Below, piece by piece: positions 7,379 through 16,847 of a stretch of DNA of 33,181 nt. The translations under genes and the position numbers were made by a program. The notes beneath the pieces are model-generated. The model was not told where the DNA came from. It ran no database searches and saw only the letters and a list, made by a program, of their open reading frames with translations. The number at the start of each line of letters is the position of its first letter. Position 1 is the first letter of the stretch. Origin of the DNA: Pseudomonadota bacterium (GTDB lineage: Bacteria; Pseudomonadota; Gammaproteobacteria; Pseudomonadales; Pseudohongiellaceae); contig JADFIJ010000008.1 of NCBI GenBank assembly GCA_022566775.1, positions 1-33,181 on the forward strand, given 5' to 3'.

Positions 7379-8347
7379 TTGAACATTCTGAGCTGGGTTA
7401 TTTATATTCCATTGCAGATTCTATTTCTTCCTATTGTTATTTTGGGTGCATTGCTCGTTGCCTATAAACAAATAGTGGTAAGCAAGAAGCTCGGTCTTTC
7501 CATGACTGCGATAGAAGTAATAAACGGTCGATGGACCATGCACATATTCGGTATGCGTGAGGATGAGGCAACAGTAAGTCTCGCGGCAGCATTGCCGAAT
7601 ACGTCCTTATTTGGGCTTTGGCTGTGCCTCTTCCCGCTGTGGGTAAAGCATAAGATTTCTGGACGGCTTGCTCTATATCCGCGCGTGCCCGAACCCGGTT
7701 CAGAAACTATGGCTGATCTTATTGTAGCCAGAACGTTGTATTTCGATCGTGTTATCGAGCGAACTGTGGGACAGGTGGATCAGTTGGTGGTCATGGGCGC
7801 AGGTTATGATATGAGAGCCTATGGAAAATTGCAGCGTAAGAACGTTTCATTCTTCGAACTAGATCAGCCGAGTGTACAGACACATAAGCTAGCGTCTCTG
7901 GAATCATCAGGTATTGCCTCTGAGCATGTGACTTTCGTGAGTGTCGATTTTGGCAATGAGAATGCAATTGAGAGATTGATCGAGTCTGGCTTCGATACAA
8001 GTAAGAAGACGCTCTTTCTCTGGGAAGGCGTGACTCTGTACTTGTCGGAGGCAGACGTTAGGAAAACAATGCGAGATATTCGCAATACAGCTACTGCTGG
8101 CAGTGTGCTACTCGCAGATATTTATGCTGAGCGTTTTATCGCATTTGCTGGAAAAGGTCCTCGCAAAAAGACTCTAGACCAGACTGGCGAGGGTTTGGAC
8201 TTTGGGCTTAACTTCTCTACAGACCATGATGAAGTGCTGTCGGAATTTGTGGAGAGTGAGTCGATGTCTGTTGGAGAAAGGTTTTTCATGGGGCGAAAAA
8301 ATGACAAAGGCCCATTCGCTGTGGTCGTAGAGATGATATTTGATTGA
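7379..8347 (+). CDS. Membrane-anchored SAM-dependent methyltransferase, leucine carboxyl methyltransferase family
   Basis: A 322-residue protein beginning at TTG (weak CAGCAGG upstream). Residues 4-28 form a membrane helix and a second hydrophobic patch lies near 76-90. From about residue 115 it follows the LCM/TIGR00027 fold: VVMGAGYDMRAYGK as the SAM-binding glycine motif, then FFELDQPSVQTHK with the acidic residue that binds the ribose, and FLWEGVTLYLSEADVRKTM. The family methylates carboxyl or hydroxyl groups of small molecules, often in natural-product pathways; the substrate here is unknown. It is the last gene before the second tRNA-Phe fragment. Its sequence looks more AT-rich than the housekeeping genes downstream, which fits transfer. 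Confidence 0.8.
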   Translation: MNILSWVIYIPLQILFLPIVILGALLVAYKQIVVSKKLGLSMTAIEVINGRWTMHIFGMREDEATVSLAAALPNTSLFGLWLCLFPLWVKHKISGRLALYPRVPEPGSETMADLIVARTLYFDRVIERTVGQVDQLVVMGAGYDMRAYGKLQRKNVSFFELDQPSVQTHKLASLESSGIASEHVTFVSVDFGNENAIERLIESGFDTSKKTLFLWEGVTLYLSEADVRKTMRDIRNTATAGSVLLADIYAERFIAFAGKGPRKKTLDQTGEGLDFGLNFSTDHDEVLSEFVESESMSVGERFFMGRKNDKGPFAVVVEMIFD

Positions 8348-8415
8348 GGGGCAAAAAACTGCAGTAGCAGAATTGAGGCTGTAATGATTGCTCGAAATGT
8401 AGTCTTGATAAGAGA

Positions 8416-8541
8416 TGGTGCCCAGGGGCGGAATCGAACCACCGGCACGAGGATTTTCAGTAGACAGCGTAAGCGATTCCTTATTTAAATCAATAAGCTA
8501 AATCACCGAAATCAAAGTATGCTATAGAGTGTGCTATGGTT
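8416..8541 (-). other. tRNA-Phe 3'-half fragment with integrase-type arm repeats (inner att site)
   Basis: Bases 8416-8461 repeat 46 bases of the intact tRNA-Phe (10400-10445), CCA end included, with one mismatch. The copy stops just past the anticodon, so it cannot fold as a tRNA. The following bases align without gaps to the arm of the outer fragment: TAGACAGC is shared, and ATGCTA and GTGCTA repeat 12 bases apart (about 8519-8536). The arm always lies on the side facing the intact tRNA, as expected when the tRNA 3' half has been displaced by integration. Confidence 0.8.
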
Positions 8542-8617
8542 ATCGATCAAATTACACACACTTACGGTCCACTCTCAAAATAAATCTGGTCTTCCCCCAG
8601 TTTTCTGAACACCCCAG

Positions 8618-10297
8618 TCAGCGGTCAAACCAGATCTGTAGTATTTTCTCAGCAGGTTTGTTGCGCACGGAGTAAGCAATATTTGGAAAACTGCTCCCAT
8701 CCAACACGGGCTGAGTCGGCCAGTAACCCTGTGCAGCGACACGAAAATTGGGAATTCGGGTCTGCTCCTTAAGCCCTTCTAACATACCTTCTACTACGCG
8801 GGCCTGAGAGGAAAAATCGGTTTGCTCCGATTGTTGAATACAATTATCGCCCTGTTGGCTGATGGTATTGAATCCTGAGGTGCAGAAGGTTTCCTCTATG
8901 GCATCACGTTTCTCGAAAAAATTGTAACGGGAAGGAGAGGCGATTTCAAAGGAAACGGTCACTCGGTCGAGCACTTCCTGTGGGTATTGTGAAAATGCTG
9001 CATCAATGGCCTGAATAGTCCGAGTCTTAATACTGGAAGGTTCCAGCGTCATTTGCTCCTCTGCAGAGAGCTCAATCCATCCAGAGAGATCGATGAATAC
9101 TTCATCGGTGGTATTGATGATATTGTCCCTGTTCAGATACAGACCCTGGTGCTCGTTATAGAGTTCACCGTCGAAGCGGTTGTCTATCTCTAAGACCAGA
9201 ATTTCCAGCAAATCGTGATAGAGGCTGGTGACTTCATTATCGTTGTACCAGGCAAACCAGCAAATGCAGTCAAACTGCATGCCATCGACGCCGATACCAT
9301 TCAGAAACTCTGCCCGCTCCAACATGAATTCTTCGTAGGCAGGTATAAATTTCTCCATGTTTTCTACGGTTTCAGCAGGAATCTGGGAGCTTAGGTTGCC
9401 CTGAATTTGATTGCGCCAATGGATCTTCAAGCCGTTTGCGTGAGCAACCTGGGTCATCCACACAATGTCGTCATCGGTGGGAATTGACGTCGCGGTTTCA
9501 GCAATCAATTCTTCCGTGCTCAAAATCGTCCAGGTAGACGTTCTGTCGTCAATGAAGGTCCAAGGAGTAATTTCAACCCGTGTGGCTCCGAGTGTTTTTA
9601 GTCGCTGAATTAGCAATCTAAAATTGTCTCTGACGTCACCACTGCAACCATCATTGAAGGAGGGGTTTCCTTCCTGCCAAAAGTCCTTAAGTCCAATCGT
9701 CAGCTCCGGACCCTCTTCAAACGGTGCGCCCTGAATCTCGGGCAAACCGAGCCCTCCTATCCAGTCTGAAGGGTAAACGATTGCACTTGGTGTTAGGTCA
9801 CATTGAGGTGAAATTAGTTCGACAGGGATTGAGGATACATTGTGGAATGAATCGGGATATCTCACACTGTCCAAGTTTGAAGGAACAACTATTGCGTTTT
9901 CAACTATTGTTCTCTCCCCTTCTCTAAAGAGTAAGTTCGCGGATTGAGTTTCTACGGACGCTACAGAAAGTTGTAGTTCCGGACTGATAGAAAGCTCGAC
10001 GTTGTAATAGTATTCGCCGTCAAATTCTATAACTGGAACCACAAGTATATTGGAATCGAGGTAAACAAACGTTGCATCCGCTGGTATGAGCGAGTTGTTA
10101 GTTGAAATAACAGCTTCTAAAACATCCAAAAGACCATTCTCATTTAGCTGTAGATCCAGAAAATCATAAACGTCGCCGTTGTAAACTACATTGGGGATTC
10201 GTAATACACCAGTACTGCCATCAAAGGTGCTTAAAGATTGTTGGGCAAAAGAGGCATGAATAAAGAGAGAGAAAAGGGCTATTAGAAGCGATTTCAT
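8618..10297 (-). CDS. Secreted TIM-barrel protein, putative glycoside hydrolase
   Basis: This 559-residue protein starts with a signal peptide (residues 1-19, ending ASFAQ). Residues 20-115 hold two copies of a short beta repeat (TGVLRIPNVVYNGDVYDFLDL and the related stretch at 84-103), a motif common in bacterial surface proteins. From about 195 to the end it reads as a TIM barrel of glycosidase type: LGATRVEITPW at 237-246, GLKIHWRNQIQG at 289-300, GVDGMQFDCICWF at 336-348, YNEHQG at 380-385, VTVSFEIASPS at 447-456, and SVRNKPAEKILQIWF at the C-terminus. Asp343, Glu382 and Glu451 are candidate catalytic acids. I cannot name a GH family with certainty; GH113-like proteins are closest in style. 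It is the only gene in the inner island unit. Confidence 0.6.
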   Translation of the reverse strand: MKSLLIALFSLFIHASFAQQSLSTFDGSTGVLRIPNVVYNGDVYDFLDLQLNENGLLDVLEAVISTNNSLIPADATFVYLDSNILVVPVIEFDGEYYYNVELSISPELQLSVASVETQSANLLFREGERTIVENAIVVPSNLDSVRYPDSFHNVSSIPVELISPQCDLTPSAIVYPSDWIGGLGLPEIQGAPFEEGPELTIGLKDFWQEGNPSFNDGCSGDVRDNFRLLIQRLKTLGATRVEITPWTFIDDRTSTWTILSTEELIAETATSIPTDDDIVWMTQVAHANGLKIHWRNQIQGNLSSQIPAETVENMEKFIPAYEEFMLERAEFLNGIGVDGMQFDCICWFAWYNDNEVTSLYHDLLEILVLEIDNRFDGELYNEHQGLYLNRDNIINTTDEVFIDLSGWIELSAEEQMTLEPSSIKTRTIQAIDAAFSQYPQEVLDRVTVSFEIASPSRYNFFEKRDAIEETFCTSGFNTISQQGDNCIQQSEQTDFSSQARVVEGMLEGLKEQTRIPNFRVAAQGYWPTQPVLDGSSFPNIAYSVRNKPAEKILQIWFDR

Positions 10298-10399
10298 TTA
10301 AAACTATTCCGCATAAAAGGCAAGGTAGTGAACATAGTCCAATTTTGGGCATTGGGTCAAGCTCAATATATTCTTGGTATGGAAAGGGGAAAAGTGAAT

Positions 10400-10751
<352 letters not shown>

Positions 10752-10890
10752 GGGAGCTGACGCTTAAAACCGCTATGGCTGCTACTTCGTTCGCGACGCT
10801 CAAAATCCATGATGGAGCTCGAAAACACCAGCTTGCGCAAGGCGCGTATTAAATAGAATCTCTGCTTTTTAGTCAAGCCGGCAATCGAAT

Positions 10891-11163
10891 TTACTCGGCT
10901 GGTGGCACATAGCCCTCAGCGTGATGATAATCCTCATTATTCAGGAATTTGCTCATCTGCTCCTGCAGATATTTTCTGTCATCGGCGGAAGCCATGCTCA
11001 ACTGCTTTTCGTTGATAAGCATGGTTTGCTGGGTTTGCCACTCGTTCCAGGCTTGCTGGGACACGGTTTCGTAGATTTCCTGGCCCTTGGGGCCAGGGTA
11101 GGGTGGCGCCGGCAGGCCCGGTAGTTCCTTGTTGTATTTCTTGCAATGCACCATGCGTGACAT
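10891..11163 (-). CDS. yggX: Fe(II)-trafficking / oxidative damage protection protein YggX
   Basis: A 90-residue cytosolic protein starting [17 protein letters not shown], with the conserved [29 protein letters not shown] and YVPP blocks of the YggX family. YggX helps protect iron-sulfur clusters from oxidative damage and is linked to iron handling. The ATG at 11163 is preferred over an upstream in-frame ATG because GAGGA lies 7 bases before it and because all family members begin at this MSR. It is the last gene of an asmA-mutY-yggX group on the minus strand. The pairing with mutY, an iron-sulfur enzyme, is common in gammaproteobacteria. Confidence 0.96.
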   Translation of the reverse strand: MSRMVHCKKYNKELPGLPAPPYPGPKGQEIYETVSQQAWNEWQTQQTMLINEKQLSMASADDRKYLQEQMSKFLNNEDYHHAEGYVPPAE

Positions 11164-11299
11164 GTGGATTCCTCGTTCGCGTATAGAACTCTTTGCTAGC
11201 AAGCGTGACAGTCGTCAGCATCTGTAGTGGTCTTGTTCAGACGCTCTGAGCCAGAGTAGACAGAATTTTCTTAACCGGTGCCGCCAGCCCAATTTCCCG

Positions 11300-12295
11300 T
11301 CAGCTGGTTTTTCCAGAAGAATTTAATGGATACCACAGCCAGCTTTGGGAATCCATTACCGCGCCGGTTTTCTCCCGGGCACACAGGTGCACCGGGATGA
11401 TTTCAAGGTGAAAGTGGGTGAAGCTGTGGCGGATTTTGCTGAGTTCCCGCTTATTCTTCAGTTCCAGGCCTGGATACGGCAAATCGATTGTATCCTGCGG
11501 GTGCGCGGCTTCTGGCAGACTCCAGAGAGACCCCCAGATGCCGCTCGGCGGGCGTTTCTCCAGTAATACTTCGCCGGCGTCGTTCTGCAGGATGAACATG
11601 GCAATGGACTTTACCGGCAGCGTTTTTCTGGGCTTCTTGCCAGGGATGGATGCGATCAAGTTATGCCTGCGAGCTTCGCAATCATCGATCAGAGGACATT
11701 CCTCACAGGCCGGTTTTGATCTCTTGCAGACGGTGGCGCCGAGATCCATCATGGCCTGGGTATACTTCGCGATATCCCGTTCGGGTAGTTTCGATTCGGC
11801 CAGTTCCCATAGCTGGCGATTGGTTTTAGCCCGCCCAGGCCAGCCTTCGATCTTGTGGAAACGGGCCAGCAGCCGTTTTACATTGCCATCCAAGATGGGT
11901 GCTCTTGTGTTCATGGCCAGAGCCACGATAGCGCCGGCGGTGGATTTGCCGATGCCACGCAGCTGCATGAGCTCCAGCACGCTACTGGGGAAACGTCCCC
12001 GATGCTGTGTCACTATTGTCTTCGCGGCGTCGTGCAGATTTCTGGCCCTGGCGTAATAGCCGAGGCCGGTCCAAAGATGCAGGACCTGATCGGTGCTCGC
12101 GCTGGCCAGGTCAGTCACCCTGGGAAAGCGATCCATGAAGCGCAGATAATAGGGAATCACGGTGTTGACCTGGGTTTGTTGCAGCATGATCTCTGAGATC
12201 CAGACTCGATACGGGCTTGGGTCTTGCTGCCAGGGGAGATCGTGACGTCCGTTGCTGCAATACCAATCCAGTACCCTATCGGCGAAAGAAGTCAC
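11300..12295 (-). CDS. mutY: Adenine DNA glycosylase MutY, C-terminally shortened by an in-frame TGA
   Basis: This 331-residue enzyme removes adenine mispaired with 8-oxoguanine. Visible are the helix-hairpin-helix glycosylase domain (SEIMLQQTQV with the catalytic Glu, LDGNVKRLLARF with the catalytic Asp), the iron-sulfur ligands in CKRSKPACEECPLIDDC, and a C-terminal NUDIX-like 8-oxoG recognition domain (EVLLEKRPPSGIWGSLWSLPE). The start is GTG, 8 bases after the asmA stop. The frame ends at TGA (11302-11300), but the same frame goes on for 20 codons reading REIGLAAPVKKILSTLAQSV to a second TGA at 11239-11237. That is the normal MutY tail, so an intact gene would span 11237-12295. The core catalytic domain is unaffected. 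Confidence 0.95.
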   Translation of the reverse strand: MTSFADRVLDWYCSNGRHDLPWQQDPSPYRVWISEIMLQQTQVNTVIPYYLRFMDRFPRVTDLASASTDQVLHLWTGLGYYARARNLHDAAKTIVTQHRGRFPSSVLELMQLRGIGKSTAGAIVALAMNTRAPILDGNVKRLLARFHKIEGWPGRAKTNRQLWELAESKLPERDIAKYTQAMMDLGATVCKRSKPACEECPLIDDCEARRHNLIASIPGKKPRKTLPVKSIAMFILQNDAGEVLLEKRPPSGIWGSLWSLPEAAHPQDTIDLPYPGLELKNKRELSKIRHSFTHFHLEIIPVHLCAREKTGAVMDSQSWLWYPLNSSGKTS

Positions 12296-12303
12296 AGCTA
12301 TTG

Positions 12304-14403
12304 TTAGTTGAGGATGGAGCGCAACAAGCCACGGGCGCTGTCACGTAACTGTTCTGGCACCTGATCGATGAGGCTGTCTTCGGCCCGGCTTCTGATTTCG
12401 CTGGTAGCCATCTGGGTGAAGATTTCCCGCACTCGGGTGAAGTCAGGTCCGCAGTACTGGCTGACCGGGTCGGACATGGCGGCCGCACACTTTACCGGCC
12501 ACTGGACATTGTGATATCGCTCGTTGATCTGGATGGTTTGCGGGGCCCCTACACCCAGGATGGTGAATTGCATGTCGTAGTCGAAGTTATTCTCGGCCAG
12601 GTTAACGCCGCCGGTGCCGCTGATATCCAAATTATCCATGCGCAGGTTCACCTGTTGATTGGCGGCGATGCCATCCTCGAAGATCACAAAACCACGCAGT
12701 TCACTGAACTGGATGACGTCGGGCCATTGCTGAACTGTATCCCCACCTGGACTGAGGGCGGTGATGGCGGTAAATACCTGCTTAACCAGTCCGATGTCTA
12801 CCGAATTCTCGGTGACAGTGAAGGATGTGGAGCCACTGAGACTGGCAAGCATCTGGTTGACGGTATTGCCACTGGCGCTGTAATCCACTTCCGCATTGAG
12901 TTTGCCGGTGACGCTGTCGAGTTGAGCCACCAGCGGCACCAACTCCGCGATGTTGATGTCACTGATCAGCAATTGAGTGGATAGCTCGGCAGCAGTGCCG
13001 GCGCCATTTAGACGCAGGTTGCCCTGAACCGTCCCGCCGAAGATAGAGATGGCCTGGGTTTCAATATCCAGCTGGCCGCCTTCCAGATTGGTGAAGATAT
13101 TGATGTCGCGAAACTCCAGGCTATCGGTGGTGAGTGCCTGGATAGAAATGGCGCCGAGTACATTGATCCCATTTAATACATCGAGGGGCAGGGGCTTATC
13201 GAGAGATGAATTTGTTGCGGCGGTACTGGCGAAAACTGGAGCGGTCGGCTCAGTAGTTTCGTCGGAATCCAGCGTTGCGAGATCTGGCCCGGTCGATGCC
13301 ATGAACGGGCTAAGGTCGATAGAGTTGACGATAATGTCATAACTGATGTTAGTGGGAGTAAATGCGGTAGCGAAATGCACGCTGATATCTGCCTGTAAAT
13401 CTGTAACGCCCATGGTGGCGGTGAAGCTGGGAATGCTTAATTGGTTTTTATCGCCGTTGAAGTTCAAGGTGATTGCCACTTGTGGCGGTTTAGGACCCGT
13501 ATCGGCGGCGGTGAATTCTTCGCTGGCTGCGATTACGCCCAGCGTTTCCAATAAGCCCACCAGATCGAAGTCGTTGGATTGAAATGTTCCCTCTATGCGC
13601 GGCTCGTCGTTAAGACCGGTCAGTTGTACTTCACCCTGGAGTAACATGGGAGTGAGGTTGAAATCTATGTCGTTGATGCTGACCTTGCCGCTGTTGATGT
13701 CGGCGACGACGTTGCTGCGGAATCCCATGGCCATGGGTTTCGTCATGCCATCGTTAAGAAAGTCGAAGGTGAGGTTAAGCTCGAATGGCCTGCCTTCAAA
13801 ATTTGTATCGCGGCTGTCCAGGTCAAGATCGCGGATGCTTAATCGGGTGCCGGTGCTTAGATCCTGAATGTCGATGCTGGCATTGGAGATGCGGATACGT
13901 TCGAAAGAAGCGGTGACGATTTCATCATTGCTGTTGGCTGGTTGCGCTACAGCGGAATCAACGGCGTCTTCAATTATCGATGCAGCGCGTTGCTGTTCGA
14001 CGATATTGTCTACCAGCGTGGGTTCCACATCCCAGATGTTACTGCCGTCAGCATCGGTATAGTAGTTGATGTGGAAATCATCGGCGCTGAGTTCCTGAAT
14101 CAGCAGTTGTCCGCGGATTAACTTACGGGTGTTGACGCGTAGGGACACAGCCGAGGTGGAAGCCAGTTCCTGGGGGAAGGCCGGATTTTTCAAACGAACA
14201 TCGTTGAGAGTGAGCTCTAGCGAAGGGAAGAAATGGACGTCGAGATCGCCAGCGATAATAAGCTCATAACCTAGATTGGCGAGGACTGTTTCCTCTAGTG
14301 CTGACTTGTAGCGGTCACTGTTGAGAAAGAAGGGGGCACCAATAATCAGCAGCACCAATAATAGGGCGATGATGCCGACAACTTTGAGGATCGTCTTCCA
14401 CAT
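12304..14403 (-). CDS. asmA: AsmA family protein
   Basis: A 699-residue protein anchored by one N-terminal helix (about residues 5-26, IGAPFFLNSDRYKSAL following). Next comes the typical AsmA start (LEETVLANLGYELIIAGDLDVHFFPSLELTLNDVRLKNP) and long beta-rich repeats in the periplasm. AsmA proteins belong to the bridge-like lipid transfer superfamily and affect outer-membrane assembly and lipid traffic. The C-terminal GFVIFEDGIAANQQVNLRMDNLDISGTGGVNL stretch is the conserved AsmA_2-type end. I chose the ATG at 14403; an upstream TTG would add only two residues. It is first in a group with mutY and yggX. Confidence 0.93.
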   Translation of the reverse strand: MWKTILKVVGIIALLLVLLIIGAPFFLNSDRYKSALEETVLANLGYELIIAGDLDVHFFPSLELTLNDVRLKNPAFPQELASTSAVSLRVNTRKLIRGQLLIQELSADDFHINYYTDADGSNIWDVEPTLVDNIVEQQRAASIIEDAVDSAVAQPANSNDEIVTASFERIRISNASIDIQDLSTGTRLSIRDLDLDSRDTNFEGRPFELNLTFDFLNDGMTKPMAMGFRSNVVADINSGKVSINDIDFNLTPMLLQGEVQLTGLNDEPRIEGTFQSNDFDLVGLLETLGVIAASEEFTAADTGPKPPQVAITLNFNGDKNQLSIPSFTATMGVTDLQADISVHFATAFTPTNISYDIIVNSIDLSPFMASTGPDLATLDSDETTEPTAPVFASTAATNSSLDKPLPLDVLNGINVLGAISIQALTTDSLEFRDINIFTNLEGGQLDIETQAISIFGGTVQGNLRLNGAGTAAELSTQLLISDINIAELVPLVAQLDSVTGKLNAEVDYSASGNTVNQMLASLSGSTSFTVTENSVDIGLVKQVFTAITALSPGGDTVQQWPDVIQFSELRGFVIFEDGIAANQQVNLRMDNLDISGTGGVNLAENNFDYDMQFTILGVGAPQTIQINERYHNVQWPVKCAAAMSDPVSQYCGPDFTRVREIFTQMATSEIRSRAEDSLIDQVPEQLRDSARGLLRSILN

Positions 14404-14749
14404 GACCAAGTGCTTCGATTTTGCAGGGCGGAATGAATGCTGTCTGTTTTTTATTCAGAGGTGCATGGTAACTGACAACACAGCAAGGCAATGAGTCTAC
14501 CGGAATGAGGGGCTACATGCGAGGTGGAGCGCGCGCCGAGGCCGATTAGATGGGCTTAGCCACTCATGGTGTAGAAACTGGAAACAGCAAAGATAGATGG
14601 GAGTTAGATAGACATCCCGGAGATGCCAGCAATCAACACCGATAGCTATTGACTTTCATTGACGCGGAGCGGGCTCTATAATGCGCTCTTAATGGAAACA
14701 GGCCCCGGGCACGTATCTTTGCGGTGGCGGGCCAACTCAAAGGTATGTC
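14404..14749. other. 346-base divergent intergenic region, asmA/hisB
   Basis: No gene is apparent. The half nearest hisB contains TATAAT at 14677-14682 followed by a GC-rich discriminator. TTGACT (14649-14654) and TTGACG (14659-14664) lie upstream, but their spacings of 22 and 12 bases are not ideal. A promoter for hisBHAF is likely here; the -35 is uncertain. No his leader peptide with a histidine-codon run was seen. Confidence 0.4.
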
Positions 14750-15367
14750 ATGACCGCTTCGTCAACATCTACGGGTTCGAGGGATAGACAAGCCAGTGTA
14801 GAACGCAATACTCGGGAAACCCAGATTGCCGTCAGCGTCAATCTCGACGGCAGCGGTCAGCTTGAGGTGGATACGGGTCTGCCGTTTTTCGATCATATGC
14901 TGGATCAGATTGCTCGCCATGGCCTGATTGATTTAAGTATCAAGGCGGTTGGCGATCTGGAGGTCGATGCCCACCACACCGTGGAAGATATCGGTATTAC
15001 AATGGGTCAGGCTTTTAACAAGGCGCTGGACAGGACCGGCATCCGTCGCTATGGCCATGCCTATGTGCCGTTGGATGAGGCGCTGTCCAGAGTCGTGATC
15101 GATTTTTCCGGGCGCCCCGGCCTGGATTATCACGTGCAGTTTGTCAAAGGCACGGTGGGTTCCTTCGATGTGGATCTGTTCCACGAATTCTTTCAGGGCT
15201 TCAGCAACCACGCCCTGGTAACCCTGCATATCGACAATCTGCGTGGCAAGAATGCGCATCACCAGATCGAGACGATATTTAAGGCCTTCGGCAGGGCGGT
15301 GAGAATGGCGGTGGAGCTTGATCCGAGATCGGCAGGCGTGGTTCCCTCGACCAAAGGTTCGCTTTAA
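14750..15367 (+). CDS. hisB: Imidazoleglycerol-phosphate dehydratase
   Basis: A 205-residue monofunctional HisB, lacking the N-terminal phosphatase domain of the enterobacterial enzyme. It dehydrates imidazoleglycerol phosphate to imidazole acetol phosphate in histidine synthesis. Metal-binding motifs are clear: [23 protein letters not shown], and [18 protein letters not shown] near the C-terminus. The extra 20 or so N-terminal residues ([14 protein letters not shown]) are low-complexity, so the true start could be slightly later. AAAGG lies 6 bases before the chosen ATG. It leads the hisB-hisH-hisA-hisF cluster. Confidence 0.97.
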   Translation: MTASSTSTGSRDRQASVERNTRETQIAVSVNLDGSGQLEVDTGLPFFDHMLDQIARHGLIDLSIKAVGDLEVDAHHTVEDIGITMGQAFNKALDRTGIRRYGHAYVPLDEALSRVVIDFSGRPGLDYHVQFVKGTVGSFDVDLFHEFFQGFSNHALVTLHIDNLRGKNAHHQIETIFKAFGRAVRMAVELDPRSAGVVPSTKGSL

Positions 15368-15418
15368 TTCTCCCCCTATAGAGTTTTATCACCACACTTT
15401 GTTGCAGAATTTCCGCAG

Positions 15419-16075
15419 ATGAACAAGATTGCAGTCATCGATTACGGCATGGGTAATCTCCACTCTGTTGCCAAGGCAGTGGAGTATGTCGGTCGCGAGT
15501 TGAGTGAAGATATCGATGTTGTCGTCACCGCGGATGCGGCGAAGATTGCCGCAGCCGATCGGGTAATATTTCCTGGAGTTGGCGCCATTCGTGATTGCAT
15601 GGCAGAGATAAATCGACTCAATGTCGGGCAGATTGTTGCAGATGCGATGAAGTCCAAACCGGTGTTGGCCATCTGTGTTGGCATGCAGGCATTGATGACG
15701 CGCAGCGAAGAAAATGACGGCGTCGACTGCCTCGATTTTATGCCCGGTGATGTGCGCTATTTTGGCAGTGATTTACGAGATGAAAGCGGCGGGCGTCTAA
15801 AAGTTCCTCACATGGGCTGGAACCAGGTGAAGCAGACCGGATCCCATCCCCTGTGGAGGGACGTGCCGGATAACAGCCGCTTCTATTTTGTCCACAGCTA
15901 CTATGTTCAAACTGAGAACCAGGAATTAGTGACAGGTGTCACTAATTATGGCGCCGAGATTGTCGCCGCACTCGCAGACGATAATATTTTCGCTACCCAG
16001 TTCCATCCAGAGAAGAGTCAGACCGCCGGGCTTACCCTGTTGAGAAATTTTTTACAATGGGATGGGACGACGTAA
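15419..16075 (+). CDS. hisH: Imidazole glycerol phosphate synthase, glutaminase subunit
   Basis: A 218-residue class I glutamine amidotransferase that feeds ammonia to HisF. The opening [17 protein letters not shown], the oxyanion motif [11 protein letters not shown], the nucleophile Cys in AICVGMQAL (usually GICLGMQ) and the His/Glu pair in [10 protein letters not shown] are all present. It lies 51 bases after hisB and 23 before hisA, consistent with co-transcription. The HisH-HisF heterodimer acts in the cytoplasm and also yields AICAR for purine synthesis. Confidence 0.97.
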   Translation: MNKIAVIDYGMGNLHSVAKAVEYVGRELSEDIDVVVTADAAKIAAADRVIFPGVGAIRDCMAEINRLNVGQIVADAMKSKPVLAICVGMQALMTRSEENDGVDCLDFMPGDVRYFGSDLRDESGGRLKVPHMGWNQVKQTGSHPLWRDVPDNSRFYFVHSYYVQTENQELVTGVTNYGAEIVAALADDNIFATQFHPEKSQTAGLTLLRNFLQWDGTT

Positions 16076-16098
16076 ATGTCTCTAAATGAGATGGGCCA

Positions 16099-16845
16099 AT
16101 GTTAATTATTCCCGCAATCGATTTGAAAGATGGTCAGTGTGTGCGTTTGCGCCAGGGGCGCATGGAGGACGCTACTGTATTTTCAGATGACCCGGTGCAG
16201 ATGGCAGGCAAGTGGGTTTCCAAGGGAGCGAGGCGTCTACACATCGTGGACTTGAATGGTGCCTTTGCGGGCACACCGGTAAACGGAGAAATCGTCAAGG
16301 CGATTGCCAGGGCCTATCCGTCCCTGCCTATACAAATTGGTGGTGGCATACGGGATCTTGATAGCGTGCAGTTTTATATCGACGCCGGCGTCAGCTACGT
16401 GATTATCGGGACCCAGGCGGTGAAACAACCGGAATTTGTCAAGGCAGCCTGCGCTGCCTTCCCGGGCAAGGTGATCGTCGGTCTCGATGCGGTGGACGGC
16501 AGAGTCGCCACCGAAGGCTGGGCCGATGTCTCTGAATTGACGGCCGTCGAGCTGGCAAGGCAGTTTTCAGACTATTCGGTGGAGGCAATCGTCTACACCG
16601 ATATTTCCCGCGACGGCATGATGAAAGGGGTCAATATCGAAGCCACCGTCGAGCTCGCCGAGAAGTCTTCCATTCCAATCATCGCCTCCGGTGGAATTGC
16701 CAAGCTGGGGGATATTGTGGATCTCAAAGCGGTGTCGAAAACCGTGACCGGTGCGGGGATCCTGGGGGCGATTACCGGTCGTGCTATTTACGAAGGCAAG
16801 CTCGATCTCGCCGAGGCGCAAGCCTATTGCGATGGTGACGACTAG
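16099..16845 (+). CDS. hisA: Phosphoribosylformimino-AICAR phosphate isomerase
   Basis: A 248-residue (beta/alpha)8 isomerase that carries out the Amadori rearrangement from ProFAR to PRFAR. The two catalytic aspartates are in [14 protein letters not shown] (Asp8) and [13 protein letters not shown]. Phosphate-binding glycines are in IGGGIRDL and IASGGIAKL. It shares its half-barrel repeat with HisF, the next gene, only 2 bases away. A GAGATGGG stretch lies before the ATG. Confidence 0.97.
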   Translation: MLIIPAIDLKDGQCVRLRQGRMEDATVFSDDPVQMAGKWVSKGARRLHIVDLNGAFAGTPVNGEIVKAIARAYPSLPIQIGGGIRDLDSVQFYIDAGVSYVIIGTQAVKQPEFVKAACAAFPGKVIVGLDAVDGRVATEGWADVSELTAVELARQFSDYSVEAIVYTDISRDGMMKGVNIEATVELAEKSSIPIIASGGIAKLGDIVDLKAVSKTVTGAGILGAITGRAIYEGKLDLAEAQAYCDGDD

Positions 16846-16847
16846 CC

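Noticed and set aside
8416-8461. A second functional tRNA gene
   Set aside because: Only the 3' half is present; the D-arm and 5' acceptor strand are missing.
11300-11302. TGA in mutY as a selenocysteine codon
   Set aside because: MutY has no conserved Cys at this place and I see no SECIS-like hairpin just downstream; a point mutation or base-call error is simpler.
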